The notes under the pieces: generated by a model
Seen by the model: only the letters and a program-made list of their open reading frames with translations
What the model was told of the DNA's origin: nothing
Database searches by the model: none
Translations under genes and position numbers: made by a program
Origin: Qipengyuania sp. S6317L1
GTDB lineage: Bacteria; Pseudomonadota; Alphaproteobacteria; Sphingomonadales; Sphingomonadaceae
Assembly: GCF_023015615.1 (NCBI RefSeq)
Contig: NZ_JALKAJ010000002.1
Coordinates: 310,001 to 374,000, forward strand
DNA: 64,000 nt
Reading direction: 5' to 3'
Part shown: piece after piece, positions 45,541 to 54,769 of the stretch
Position numbering within the stretch: position 1 is the first letter of the stretch
Layout of the letters: each line of letters opens with the position of its first letter

Positions 45541-46398
45541 TTAGCTCCAGGTTGCCCTGGGCGGGAGGCTCATCAGAATCGCGTCGATATTGCCGCCTGT
45601 TTTGAGGCCAAAGATCGTGCCGCGGTCATAGACGAGATTGAATTCGGCATAGCGCCCGCGATACTCAAGCTGGCGGGCAACGTCGGCATCGTCGAACTTG
45701 CTGTTCATCCGCTCACGCACGAGCTTGGGATAGATATCGAGGAATGCCTTGCCCACGTCCTGTGTGAAGGCGAAATTGCGGTCGAAGCTGGGGTCATCCA
45801 CGCATTCCAGATGGTCGTAGAATATCCCGCCCACGCCCCGGTGCACCTCGCGGTGGGGGATGTAGAAATAATCGTCCGCCCACTTCTTGTATCGTTCATA
45901 ATACGTCGGATTGTGGGCCATGCACGCCGCGCGCATTGAGGCGTGAAATGCCTCGGTGTCCTCTTCATAGGGGATCGGCGGGTTGAGATCCGCCCCTCCC
46001 CCAAACCATGCTGCCTGCGTGGTGAGGAAGCGCGTGTTCATATGCACCGCTGGCACATGCGGGTTATGCATATGGGCAACGAGGCTGATGCCGGTTGCGG
46101 TAAATCCGGGGTGCTCGACGCTCGCCCCGTTCACTTGGTCGGCGAATTGCGGGGAGAATGTCCCGCGCACGGTTGAAACATTGACGCCAACCTTCTCGAA
46201 CACCTTGCCTTTCATCAGGCCCTGAACCCCGCCACCGGGGTCTTCGTTGCCCTCTTCCTCGCGGGTCCATGGGGTGTACTGAAAGCTCGCATCCGAGCCC
46301 GCCTCGCGCTCAATGCTTTCAAAAGCCGCGCAAATCTGATCGCGCAAGGCTTCGAACCATTCTTTCGCACGCAATGTGTGGCCGGCCCAATCGCTCAT
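45541..46398 (-). CDS. hemF: Oxygen-dependent coproporphyrinogen III oxidase
   Basis: Haem-synthesis enzyme that oxidatively decarboxylates coproporphyrinogen III to protoporphyrinogen IX using molecular oxygen. Start at 46398 (MSDWAGHTLRAKEWFEAL) with a GAGGGAAG ribosome-binding site; the open frame continues upstream only as an artefact opposite pdeM. The 285 residues contain FGGGADLNPPIPYEEDT, YIPHREVHRGVGGIFYDHL and NLVYDRGTIFGLKTGGN, the family's diagnostic blocks. It is divergent from pdeM. Confidence 0.96.
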   Translation of the reverse strand: MSDWAGHTLRAKEWFEALRDQICAAFESIEREAGSDASFQYTPWTREEEGNEDPGGGVQGLMKGKVFEKVGVNVSTVRGTFSPQFADQVNGASVEHPGFTATGISLVAHMHNPHVPAVHMNTRFLTTQAAWFGGGADLNPPIPYEEDTEAFHASMRAACMAHNPTYYERYKKWADDYFYIPHREVHRGVGGIFYDHLECVDDPSFDRNFAFTQDVGKAFLDIYPKLVRERMNSKFDDADVARQLEYRGRYAEFNLVYDRGTIFGLKTGGNIDAILMSLPPRATWS

Positions 46399-46503
46399 AG
46401 TCTTCCCTCGTCCAATATACGCTGCATCATGTGCCCGATGACAACAAGAGTGTCCACCCGCTCTGACACTTGCCAAACGATGTTTCACAAGCCAGAAGGC
46501 CGC

Positions 46504-47223
46504 ATGGTTCCCGTTTCGTTCCGATCTGATTCTGCGCCGCTCGAGTTTGCCGGTGAGGAGATGGTGCTGACCAAATCGCACGCGTTCTTCTGGCCGCGCG
46601 AAAGCACGCTTCTCGTCGCAGACCTGCACCTTGAAAAGGGCAGCTGGTATGCGCAGACGGGACAGATGCTCCCGCCCTACGACAGCCGCGCAACGCTGGA
46701 GCGTCTGGCGGACACGATCAAGGCGACGGGCGCGCGGCGCGTGATTACGCTGGGCGACAATTTCCACGATGATGCGGGCACCAGCCGCCTGGAGCCTTAT
46801 GCGAGCGGAATGCTCGAGGCTCTCATCCGCAGCGTTGACTGGGTGTGGGTGACGGGCAACCACGATGAGCAGATGCACCGGACTTTCGGTGCCGAAAGTT
46901 TCGAGGAGCTTGAGCTTTCCGGCGTGATCCTGCGCCACGAAGCGCGGCCCGGCGAGACCCGGCCAGAATTGTCAGGCCACTATCACCCCAAGATGCGCCT
47001 TCGGGTGAGAAACCGCCATATCGCAAGGCCCTGCGCCGTGGTGAGCCGTTCGGCCACCAGCGCCGACCGCATGATCGCGCCCGCCTTTGGCGCGTACACC
47101 GGCGGCATGGATGCAGGCGCGCCCGAGATCCTGAAAGCATTGAGCCCCGCCCGAAAGATCGACGCGGTTCTGCCTGCAAAGGGCAAATTGGTCACATTCC
47201 CGCTCTATCGCGAAGCGGCTTGA
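46504..47223 (+). CDS. pdeM: PdeM-like metallophosphoesterase (ligase-associated DNA damage response endonuclease)
   Basis: 239-residue calcineurin-like phosphoesterase. Metal ligands appear in VADLHLEKGSW, TLGDNFHDD, VTGNHDE and the GHYHPK pair, and the GQMLPPYDS insert is typical of the PdeM family found with ATP-dependent ligase, exonuclease and helicase in other genomes. Here it stands alone between hemF and infC. Start at 46504 chosen for the AGAAGG ribosome-binding site; ATGs at 46480 and further upstream lack one. Confidence 0.88.
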   Translation: MVPVSFRSDSAPLEFAGEEMVLTKSHAFFWPRESTLLVADLHLEKGSWYAQTGQMLPPYDSRATLERLADTIKATGARRVITLGDNFHDDAGTSRLEPYASGMLEALIRSVDWVWVTGNHDEQMHRTFGAESFEELELSGVILRHEARPGETRPELSGHYHPKMRLRVRNRHIARPCAVVSRSATSADRMIAPAFGAYTGGMDAGAPEILKALSPARKIDAVLPAKGKLVTFPLYREAA

Positions 47224-47298
47224 CGCTTGCGCCTAGTATTTTAAGGCCTGCGCGACTATATTCGAGTCTCTCGATAAGGCTACAACAGGAGAACCCAC

Positions 47299-47841
47299 AT
47301 AGCCCGTCCACCTCGGCGTCAGATGGCCCCGCCAACGAAAAGCGGCCCTCGTTATGATCAGTTTATTCAAGTGCCCAAGGTACGCGTCATCGATGATGAA
47401 GGCGAAAACCTGGGTGTGATGTTCACACGCGAAGCGGTTGAGCAGGCGAATGACAAGGGCTTGAACCTTGTCGAAGTGTCGCCCAATGCAGACCCGCCCG
47501 TGTGCAAATTCCTGGACGTTGGCAAGTACCGTTTCGAAGCGCAGAAAAAAGCCAATCTGGCGCGTAAGACTCAGAAGACGCAGGACATTAAAGAAGTCAA
47601 AATGCGTCCCAACATCGACACACATGATTATGATGTGAAGATGCGCAACGTCGACAAGTTCATCAACAATGGCGACAAGGTGAAAGTCACCCTGCGTTTC
47701 CGTGGCCGTGAAATGGCGCACCAGCATCTGGGCATGGATTTGCTCAAACGCGTACAGGAAGACGTGGAAGAGATCGCCAAGGTCGAAGCATTCCCCCGCC
47801 TTGAAGGCCGGCAAATGCTGATGGTGCTTGCGCCAAAATGA
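47299..47841 (+). CDS. infC: Translation initiation factor IF-3 with predicted AUA start
   Basis: Binds the 30S subunit and checks start-codon choice. The domains are complete: N-domain ([14 protein letters not shown]), linker, C-domain ([44 protein letters not shown]). The first ATG (47323) has no ribosome-binding site. In contrast, AGGAG at 47287-47291 is 7 nt from an in-frame AUA at 47299, giving the N-terminus [13 protein letters not shown] seen in alphaproteobacterial homologues. A non-AUG start is the known basis of IF-3 autoregulation in E. coli (AUU). The next small gene overlaps the stop (ATGA). Confidence 0.93.
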   Translation: MARPPRRQMAPPTKSGPRYDQFIQVPKVRVIDDEGENLGVMFTREAVEQANDKGLNLVEVSPNADPPVCKFLDVGKYRFEAQKKANLARKTQKTQDIKEVKMRPNIDTHDYDVKMRNVDKFINNGDKVKVTLRFRGREMAHQHLGMDLLKRVQEDVEEIAKVEAFPRLEGRQMLMVLAPK

Positions 47842-48107
47842 GCGGCGCGAGAGCCAAACCTCGCAAATTCAAACCGCCTTTTCTGAAAGGCGCAAAGAGA
47901 TCTACGGCCTCTTGGAAGGACAGGTTTGGCGGATGGGCGACGGACAAAAACCGTCGTCCCGATGCCGCAAAGCCTGACCAGGCTGATCACAAGCGTGACC
48001 GGAAAGACCCGGACAGCGGCGGGCTTGCAGCAGAAGCCCCGCGCAAACCGAATACTCCCAATCTTTCGGGCGGCGCTGCGGCCCGGCTTGAATTCAGGGA
48101 AGACTGA
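47838..48107 (+). CDS. Small basic hypothetical protein coupled to infC
   Basis: 89 codons starting at an ATG that overlaps the infC stop by four bases, ending just before the convergent acetyltransferase gene. The product is rich in Lys, Arg and Pro ([15 protein letters not shown], then KRDRKDPDS), with no membrane helix or known motif, and looks partly disordered. The coupling and the exact fit between its neighbours favour a real gene. No family is recognised and a chance frame remains possible. Confidence 0.45.
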   Translation: MSGARAKPRKFKPPFLKGAKRSTASWKDRFGGWATDKNRRPDAAKPDQADHKRDRKDPDSGGLAAEAPRKPNTPNLSGGAAARLEFRED

Positions 48108-48116
48108 GACAGTCGA

Positions 48117-48722
48117 TCAGGGAGCCGGGTGGACCATGGTCCAGAATTTGGGCCCACCACCCGGCACTTCCCATTCCTCCACAATATCGAACCCCAACCG
48201 GGCATAGATCGCGACGTTATCAGGCGTTGCCGTCTCCAGCAGCACGCCGCGCCCGTATTCGGCTGCTCTATTGACACCTGCGCGCACGATTGCCCCGCCC
48301 CACCCCTTGCCCTGGGCCTCTGGCGCAACGCCGACATAGCGCAGGTATGAATAGGGCTGAGGAGCGGGGTGGTGTTTGTACATTTCCTCTGCGACCTTCA
48401 GCCCGCGCGGTAAGTCCGTGCGAAAACCTGCCAGCATACGAAGATTGTCGTAAAGGCTGGCGAACAGCGTTTCGCGCACCTTGCCCGGCGGATACCACAG
48501 GCTTGCAGCGTTCCCGTCGGTTGACGCCAAAATCTCGCCGTAGCGGCGCGACTGCTCGGCCATCACCTTGAAAAAGCCCGGAAGCATTGCCTCGCGCTTC
48601 TTTTGATCGGGCACCACCCACGAAAGCGCCGGATCATTGCGGAACGCAGCCGCGAGCGTATTGGCAACGGAGCCAAGCGGCGCCGATCTGTCTAAAACAT
48701 CAATTGGCCGATCAATTGGCAT
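48117..48722 (-). CDS. GNAT-family N-acetyltransferase
   Basis: 201-residue acyl-CoA-dependent transferase. The acetyl-CoA motif A is YLRYVGVAPEAQGKGWGGAI (about 124-143), followed by LETATPDNVAIYARLGFDIV (motif B). The acceptor is unknown. It is convergent with the small gene after infC and divergent from the anion transporter gene. Confidence 0.87.
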   Translation of the reverse strand: MPIDRPIDVLDRSAPLGSVANTLAAAFRNDPALSWVVPDQKKREAMLPGFFKVMAEQSRRYGEILASTDGNAASLWYPPGKVRETLFASLYDNLRMLAGFRTDLPRGLKVAEEMYKHHPAPQPYSYLRYVGVAPEAQGKGWGGAIVRAGVNRAAEYGRGVLLETATPDNVAIYARLGFDIVEEWEVPGGGPKFWTMVHPAP

Positions 48723-48848
48723 CGGAAGAGCCTAAACGCTTTTTCGGGCGAGTTCCAATCCGTCCACAACCAAGCGCCCTCGCCGCTTGCGCTTGGCCGC
48801 CAAGCTGGCACTCTATGCGCAAACGCGTAAGGGAGGAGCGCGAGCGCC

Positions 48849-50306
48849 ATGAGTGCCCAAAAAATCGGCTTGTTTCTGGGCCCCCTTGCCTTTGCCATCA
48901 CCATCTTTGCGCCCGCACCTTCCGGCATGAGCGGCGAGGCTTGGCTCGTTGCAGGGTTGGTTGCGTGGATGGCGGCATGGTGGATGACCGAAGCCGTGCC
49001 GCTTTCGGTGACCGCGCTTTTGCCGTTTGTATGCCTGCCGCTGTTCGGGGTGATGACCGCGCGCGAGACGGCCGGTGCATATTATGCGCCCATCCTTTTC
49101 CTCTTGCTTGGCGGGGCCTTTATCGCGCTGGCGATTGAGCGCACGGGGCTGCACCGGCGGCTGAGCCTTGCGATCCTCAAGGCGATCGGCTCCGAGGGAG
49201 GACAGGTGCGCCTGCTCCTTGCTTTCATGATCAGCGCGGCGATCCTGTCGGGTTTGATCTCCAACACCTCGACCACGCTTATCATGATGCCGATGGCACT
49301 GGCCGTGCTCGCAGGCGGCGCCGCGAGGCAAAGCGCGGATGGCCGTGCAGAATTCCCGGCCGAGACAAGCGGCATTTATGGCGCGCTTCCGATGGGCATC
49401 GCCTTTGCCGCGACCATCGGGGGGCTTGGCACGATTGTCGGCTCGCCCACCAATGGCATCGCGGTGCAATTGCTCGACGACATGATCGGGCTCAGGATCA
49501 GCTTTGCCGATTGGATGATAATGGGCGTGCCCGTGGTTCTGATCGGTGTCCCGCTCGCCTGCTTTATCGTTGCCCGTGTTCAACGGGTCGACGCGCACCC
49601 CTTCGACGTTGCCGCCGCCCGCACCGCAATCGACGACCACGCCCCCTGGTCACCTGCGGAAAGGCGCCTTGTGCCGATTATCGCGATCACCTTCCTTCTA
49701 TGGATGAGCCAGCGCTGGGTCGCGCCCTTTCTGCCGCCCAATAGCTGGACCGATGGGACGATTGCTGTGCTGGCGGCGCTCACCCTGTTCATCTTGCCCG
49801 ACGGCACGAATGAGGGCGGCAGAACCCGCCCGCTGCTCAGCTGGGACGAGGCAAACAGAGCGCCCTGGGGCGTAATCCTCATGTTCGGGGGCGGCCTTGC
49901 TCTGGCGGCAGGGATGCAGGCCTCCGGCCTTGCCGATTGGTTGGGGCAATCGCTCCTGCCGCTTGAAGCCATGCCGCTTTTCATCATCGCTTTGGCTGTC
50001 GTTGCTATGGTGGTGCTGGTCACAGAGTTCGCCAGCAATGTCGCCACCGCCAGCGCGATCATCCCGGTTGTCGCCAGCCTTGCCGCTGGCCTTGGACTTG
50101 GAGAGGCCGCGATCCTTATCGCTATGCCGGCAGCCCTTGCAGCAAGTTGGGGCTTTATCCTGCCTGCGGGAACCGGGCCAAACGCGATCGCATGGGGCAC
50201 AGGGCGCTTGCGCATCGAGAAGCTGGTGCGTGCAGGCCTTGTGCTTGATCTGCTCGGAATTTTCCTGATTGTCGCGATTGTCTGGGTGATGTCGACGCTT
50301 CTCTGA
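48849..50306 (+). CDS. DASS/SLC13-family anion:sodium symporter
   Basis: 485-residue inner-membrane protein with about 11-13 hydrophobic helices. The two substrate and sodium motifs of the divalent-anion symporter family are clear: SNTSTTLIMMPMALA in the first half and TEFASNVATASAIIPV in the second. GSPTNGIAVQLL and GTGPNAIAWGTG are the paired loops. Likely substrates are C4-dicarboxylates, citrate or sulfate-like anions; sequence does not decide. No accessory subunit lies beside it. Confidence 0.87.
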   Translation: MSAQKIGLFLGPLAFAITIFAPAPSGMSGEAWLVAGLVAWMAAWWMTEAVPLSVTALLPFVCLPLFGVMTARETAGAYYAPILFLLLGGAFIALAIERTGLHRRLSLAILKAIGSEGGQVRLLLAFMISAAILSGLISNTSTTLIMMPMALAVLAGGAARQSADGRAEFPAETSGIYGALPMGIAFAATIGGLGTIVGSPTNGIAVQLLDDMIGLRISFADWMIMGVPVVLIGVPLACFIVARVQRVDAHPFDVAAARTAIDDHAPWSPAERRLVPIIAITFLLWMSQRWVAPFLPPNSWTDGTIAVLAALTLFILPDGTNEGGRTRPLLSWDEANRAPWGVILMFGGGLALAAGMQASGLADWLGQSLLPLEAMPLFIIALAVVAMVVLVTEFASNVATASAIIPVVASLAAGLGLGEAAILIAMPAALAASWGFILPAGTGPNAIAWGTGRLRIEKLVRAGLVLDLLGIFLIVAIVWVMSTLL

Positions 50307-50521
50307 CCTGCCGTCGCGCGGTCGGGTAAACGGGGGAAGCTGCGACTTCTCTCGCTGAAATTGGTTGCATCGGAAACCACCTCGCCATATCCAAACCAAA
50401 GCAAAAAGGCCTTTGGGGAGAGGCGCTTCTGCGGAGGTTAGAAGCGGGCGCTCCAATCGCTCTCGAAATTGTCAAGTTCCTGCCTTCCTAGGGACAAGAA
50501 TTTGGGAAGGAGACACGCGCC

Positions 50522-51838
50522 GTGAATGACGCAGTGAACGCAACGGGCAAACCAACACCGCGCAGAAAGCCGAAGCCGGAAAAAACCCATATCGCAGGCC
50601 GCGCATTGAAACCGTCGACCATGATGATGGGGCATGGATTTGACCCGGAGTTGTCCGAAGGCTCGCTCAAGGCACCGATTTTCCTGACCTCGACATTTGC
50701 CTTCCCCAGCGCCGCCGACGGCAAACGCCATTTTGAAGGCATCACCGGTAAGCGCGAAGGCGGTGCCGAGGGCCTCGTCTATTCGCGCTTCAACGGACCG
50801 AACCAGGAAATCCTCGAAGACCGGCTTGCGATCTGGGACGGGGCGCAGGACGCACTCACTTTTTCAAGCGGCATGACCGCGATCTGCATCCTGATGATGG
50901 CCTACGTCTCCCAAGGCGATGTGATCGTGCATTCGGGACCATTATACGCGGCATCGGAAGGGTTCGTTGCCAAAGTCCTCTCCAAATTCGGCGTAACCTA
51001 TATCGACTTTCCGGCAGGGGCCAGCCGCGAGGAATTGGATGACGTGCTCAAACGCGCCAAGAAACAGGCGGGCGAAAACGGGGGTAAGGTCGCGATGATC
51101 TACCTTGAGAGCCCGGGCAATCCGACCAATGCCCTCGTCGATATCGAGGCGGTGAGGGAAGCGCGCGATGCCAATCTCAAATGGGATTGCCCCATCGCGA
51201 TCGACAACACCTTCCTTGGCCCCCTGTGGCAGCGCCCGCTCGATCACGGCGCGGATATCGTCGCCTACTCGCTCACCAAATATGTCGGCGGCCACTCCGA
51301 TCTGGTTGCTGGCTCTATCGCCGGCGCGAAAAAGTGGATGGACCCGGTGCGCGCTCTCAGAAACACCATGGGCGGGATTGTTGATCCCAACACCGCGTGG
51401 ATGCTCCTTCGCAGCCTGGAGACGGTCGAACTGCGCATGACAAGAGCAGGCGAAAATGCGGCCAAGGTCTGCGCTTTCCTGAAAGACCACCCCAAGGTGA
51501 CCGGCCTCGGCTATCTCGGCATGATCAAGGACGAACGCCAGCAGGATATCTATGATCGCCACTGTCTTGGCGCGGGCTCGACCTTCAGCGTATTTCTTGA
51601 TGGCGGCGAGGAGGAATGCTTCCGCTTCCTCGACAATCTCCAGATTGCCAAACTTGCGGTGAGTCTCGGCGGGACCGAGACGCTGGCGAGCCACCCGGCC
51701 TCGATGACGCACCTCTCCGTTCCCGAAGATCGCCGCGCCGCGCTTGGCATCACCGACAGCCTCGTGCGGATCAGCATCGGGATCGAAGACCCGGACGATC
51801 TGATTGCAGACTTCGAACAGGCGCTGGACCACGTCTAG
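50522..51838 (+). CDS. Cys/Met-metabolism PLP enzyme (cystathionine gamma-synthase / methionine gamma-lyase family)
   Basis: 438-residue fold-type I PLP enzyme. The PLP lysine is in YSLTKYVGGHSDLV; phosphate and ring contacts are in SSGMTAI, ESPGNPTN and AIDNTFLGP. The C-terminal part has TLASHPASMTHLSV with the carboxylate-binding region. A roughly 30-residue basic N-terminal extension (TPRRKPKPEK) and an insertion HFEGITGKREGGAEG place it in the sub-branch usually labelled 'cystathionine gamma-synthase family', so exact activity is open. Start is a GTG with AAGGAG 10 nt upstream. An SDR gene follows 50 nt later. Confidence 0.85.
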   Translation: MNDAVNATGKPTPRRKPKPEKTHIAGRALKPSTMMMGHGFDPELSEGSLKAPIFLTSTFAFPSAADGKRHFEGITGKREGGAEGLVYSRFNGPNQEILEDRLAIWDGAQDALTFSSGMTAICILMMAYVSQGDVIVHSGPLYAASEGFVAKVLSKFGVTYIDFPAGASREELDDVLKRAKKQAGENGGKVAMIYLESPGNPTNALVDIEAVREARDANLKWDCPIAIDNTFLGPLWQRPLDHGADIVAYSLTKYVGGHSDLVAGSIAGAKKWMDPVRALRNTMGGIVDPNTAWMLLRSLETVELRMTRAGENAAKVCAFLKDHPKVTGLGYLGMIKDERQQDIYDRHCLGAGSTFSVFLDGGEEECFRFLDNLQIAKLAVSLGGTETLASHPASMTHLSVPEDRRAALGITDSLVRISIGIEDPDDLIADFEQALDHV

Positions 51839-51888
51839 TTTCCAGCCTAGCCTCTCTTCCGGACCAATTTGGGAGAGAGGAAGTCTGG

Positions 51889-52710
51889 ATGGATGACAGT
51901 CGCAAAAAGGTCTGCCTCGTCCTTGGCGCGGGTGCCGGGATCGGCGGCAACACGGCGAAACGCTTTGCCAAAGGCGGCTATCACGTGGTTCTCGCAAGGC
52001 GTTCTGACGAAGACGGGCTCAACCGGCTTGTGTCCGAAATCGAGGCCGAGGGCGGCAGCGCAAATGGCGTGTTGATCGACGCGGTGCAGGACGGCACGAT
52101 CGAGGAACTGGTCGAAGCGACCGAGCGCGATATTGGCCCCATCGAAGTCTGCCTCTTCAACCTCGGCGCACAGATCGGCAATCGCAATTTCTTCGACACA
52201 CCGCACAAGGCGTTCGAGCTCGGCTGGCGCATGACCTCATTCGCGCTCTTCCGTCTGGGGCAGGCGATGCTCCCAGCCATGGTCGAGCGCGGGCGCGGCG
52301 CGCTTCTCGTGACCTCGGCAACATCCGCCATGCGCGGCAATGCCGGCCAACACAGCCATGCTGCCGCCATCGGTGGCAGACGCTTGTTGTGCCAGACACT
52401 CAACGCCGAATTCGCACCTCAAGGCATCCACATTGCGCATGTGGTGGTCGATGGCCCTGTCGATGCGCCCGATACGCTCGGGCGGCTTCTTGGCGACAAA
52501 TTTGACGCCTACAAGGCGTCGAAGGGCGACGACGGCATAGTTGATCCCGCCGCGCTTGCAGAGACCTATTGGCATCTTGCCCACCAACCGCGCAGCTGTT
52601 GGAGCTTCGAGGTGGACGTTCGCCCGTGGACCGATGCGCCGTGGTGGAACGACAATCCACCGCAAGCGATCAACACCTCTTCATCGAGCCCGGGCTTCGG
52701 CAAGAAATAG
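51889..52710 (+). CDS. Atypical short-chain dehydrogenase-like protein lacking the YxxxK motif
   Basis: 273 residues with a Rossmann core: LVLGAGAGIGGNTAKRF replaces the usual TGxxxGIG, and CLFNLGAQ stands for NNAG. After the serine strand (LLVTSATSAMRGNAG) the tyrosine-lysine pair is absent (HSHAAAIGGRRLL), so classical oxidoreductase chemistry is doubtful. The C-terminus AHVVVDGPVDAPDT and PRSCWSFEVDVRPW matches a bacterial SDR sub-branch of unknown function. Start at 51889 with GAGAGAGGAAG upstream; the open frame upstream overlaps the PLP-enzyme gene. Confidence 0.8.
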   Translation: MDDSRKKVCLVLGAGAGIGGNTAKRFAKGGYHVVLARRSDEDGLNRLVSEIEAEGGSANGVLIDAVQDGTIEELVEATERDIGPIEVCLFNLGAQIGNRNFFDTPHKAFELGWRMTSFALFRLGQAMLPAMVERGRGALLVTSATSAMRGNAGQHSHAAAIGGRRLLCQTLNAEFAPQGIHIAHVVVDGPVDAPDTLGRLLGDKFDAYKASKGDDGIVDPAALAETYWHLAHQPRSCWSFEVDVRPWTDAPWWNDNPPQAINTSSSSPGFGKK

Positions 52711-52911
52711 CACGCATTCAAAGGCGCCAGACCGCCCTTGCGACACGAATACCTTCGTTAGAAAAGTAAGCTTCTCCAATTCAAACAAGCAATCCGTTAA
52801 CCCTCGATTGACCAAGATTCACTAGGGCGGAGCAATCCACCTGCTACCGTGCGATTCAATGTGCAGCCATGCCATTCGCAAGAGGGGCACAATTGTTATG
52901 GGAATGCCGCG

Positions 52912-54765
52912 ATGCGCTTTGACCTTCTTGCCGCTTCGATCAGCCCGGGGATCTATGCCCCGCTCGCTTTGATGGTTGGCGGTGCACTGCTTGCGCTCGT
53001 GGGCCTCGCATTTCTTTTGCTGCGTCGCCGCGCGAAGGCCGAACCGGCTGACGCGTCTCACTCTGATGCAGTGTCGTCCGCCCCGGATCAAGGCAGTGAT
53101 CACAGTGTTGAGATCGACGCGGCATCCGCGCCAGCTTTCGAACCTACCTCCGGCCCTGCTCCCTCGCCATCCCCCTCACCGCTTGGCCGGCGACGCTCGC
53201 TCGTCGGTGTGGCGGAGCGCGAGGAAGGAACGCCCTCGGGTGAAATCGCGCATGATACGGGCGATGTGCAGGACGAACACGATGTCGGCGGCGACGAGGC
53301 CGAAAACGCGATTGAGGACGCTGAATTTGAAGAGATCGGCCCGGATGCCGAAGCGGACGAATTCGAAGAGATTGGCGAGCCCGCTGACGATACATCAGAC
53401 GATGCCCCGACCGATATGGAGCCCGACGGATTTGCGCTCACAGATGTTGAACCACAGGCCGAGCCTGAATGGAGCGCGGATGCCGCAGAACCGGACACAG
53501 CCACCTCTCCCGAGATCGAGGCGGCGCGCGAGACACCCATCGTCTTTCGCCAGTTCCTTCCGCAATCGCCGGGCGAGGATGGCCTGTCCTTCTATGGCGG
53601 TCAGCCGATAGGCCCCGCCGATTTTCAATGGCCGCGCGAAGGCGGGGCCCAGGGCGGCGCACCATTGCAATTCCTCATGCAATGGGATTGCGCGCAGCTC
53701 GCCGAGCAAGACCCGACGGGCCTCTTGCCTCAGACCGGTGTCTTGTATTGCTTTGTGAGTTGCGATCGGGACGCTGAAGACGGCTATCTGTCAAGTCATG
53801 CATTCGTGCACCATCGCGGCCCGGTGAATACGTGGGGGCCGGTCGATATTCCGGAAGACGCAGGACCTGCACTCGGCAAAACCGCAGCTTTAAAGCTTAG
53901 CGGATGCACCGATGCCGTTGCCAACGCCGATGACTACGTCCCGCGCATCATGCCGCGGTTTCCTTTTGCGCCCATCGCCTTCCAGTACCCCGCCCAAACG
54001 CGCAAAGAGGCACAGGTGTGGTCGAGCAGCGCAGCATCAAAAGCTCTTCTTGAGGTTCAAATTAGCGGTCCTGCGACCACCGCTCCGTCTCAGGAACTTG
54101 AGCATTCGCAAGACGAGACCGGTCGCCCCTTCGCCGTATTCCCCCACGATTTTGGCGCAATCAGGGTGATCGCCAGCCGCATGATCGAAGCGCTCAGAGA
54201 TCCCGATCCCGTGTTGGCAGAGGAGCTTTTCGGCGACCTTACTCCCGAACAGCGCGAGGCCCAGTTCAATGGGTGGTGCGAAGAGGCGAAGGAACTCTAT
54301 CTGCTCGGCACACAGCGGCCCGAAGGGCATAGGTTAGAGCCCAATATCTCGGACGATATCTGGAACTGGTTTACAGAGCGCGGCGGCATCCTTGGGTCCG
54401 ACCTGTCCGATCTCGTGGTTGAGACAGTCGACCTTAGCCTGTCTGTCAGCAGCGATGCGCTCGCCATTGTTCCGGCTGAATGGATCGACGAAGCGATGGT
54501 CGACCATGCGCTTGCGCGCGACGAAATTGGCGAAGGGGATGCAAACATCCATGCCCCCGTCCCTGCCCGTATGTTCGGCCCGCCAAGCCCCCATGCCGGC
54601 ATGAATACCGAACTGATCGACAGCCACATGCTTCTGCTCGAATTGCCCAGCGGTTCGGGACCACAGCACGATTTTGGTGGCAAGACTCTGCAATACTGGA
54701 TCGCGCCCGATGATCTGGCGGCGGGGAATTTTGACGGTGTGAAATCTGTGGTGATGGAAGGGTAG
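52912..54765 (+). CDS. Membrane-anchored DUF1963 protein with a long acidic linker
   Basis: 617 residues from the ATG at 52912 (MRFDLLAASISPGIYAPLAL). One N-terminal membrane helix (about 15-37, ending LLLRRRAK) is followed by about 165 residues of acidic, low-complexity sequence (FEEIGPDAEADEFEEIGE). The C-terminal half resembles the DUF1963/YwqG family (FYGGQPIGPADFQWPR, LQFLMQWDCAQL, GVLYCFVSCDRD, LLLELPSGSG, LQYWIAPDDLAAGNFD). The function of the family is unknown. The globular part is probably cytoplasmic, since Arg/Lys follow the helix. Confidence 0.75.
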   Translation: MRFDLLAASISPGIYAPLALMVGGALLALVGLAFLLLRRRAKAEPADASHSDAVSSAPDQGSDHSVEIDAASAPAFEPTSGPAPSPSPSPLGRRRSLVGVAEREEGTPSGEIAHDTGDVQDEHDVGGDEAENAIEDAEFEEIGPDAEADEFEEIGEPADDTSDDAPTDMEPDGFALTDVEPQAEPEWSADAAEPDTATSPEIEAARETPIVFRQFLPQSPGEDGLSFYGGQPIGPADFQWPREGGAQGGAPLQFLMQWDCAQLAEQDPTGLLPQTGVLYCFVSCDRDAEDGYLSSHAFVHHRGPVNTWGPVDIPEDAGPALGKTAALKLSGCTDAVANADDYVPRIMPRFPFAPIAFQYPAQTRKEAQVWSSSAASKALLEVQISGPATTAPSQELEHSQDETGRPFAVFPHDFGAIRVIASRMIEALRDPDPVLAEELFGDLTPEQREAQFNGWCEEAKELYLLGTQRPEGHRLEPNISDDIWNWFTERGGILGSDLSDLVVETVDLSLSVSSDALAIVPAEWIDEAMVDHALARDEIGEGDANIHAPVPARMFGPPSPHAGMNTELIDSHMLLLELPSGSGPQHDFGGKTLQYWIAPDDLAAGNFDGVKSVVMEG

Positions 54766-54769
54766 AACT

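Noticed and set aside
53140..53460. Repetitive acidic-coding DNA in the DUF1963 gene
   Set aside because: Low-complexity protein linker, in frame throughout; no sign of a repeat element.
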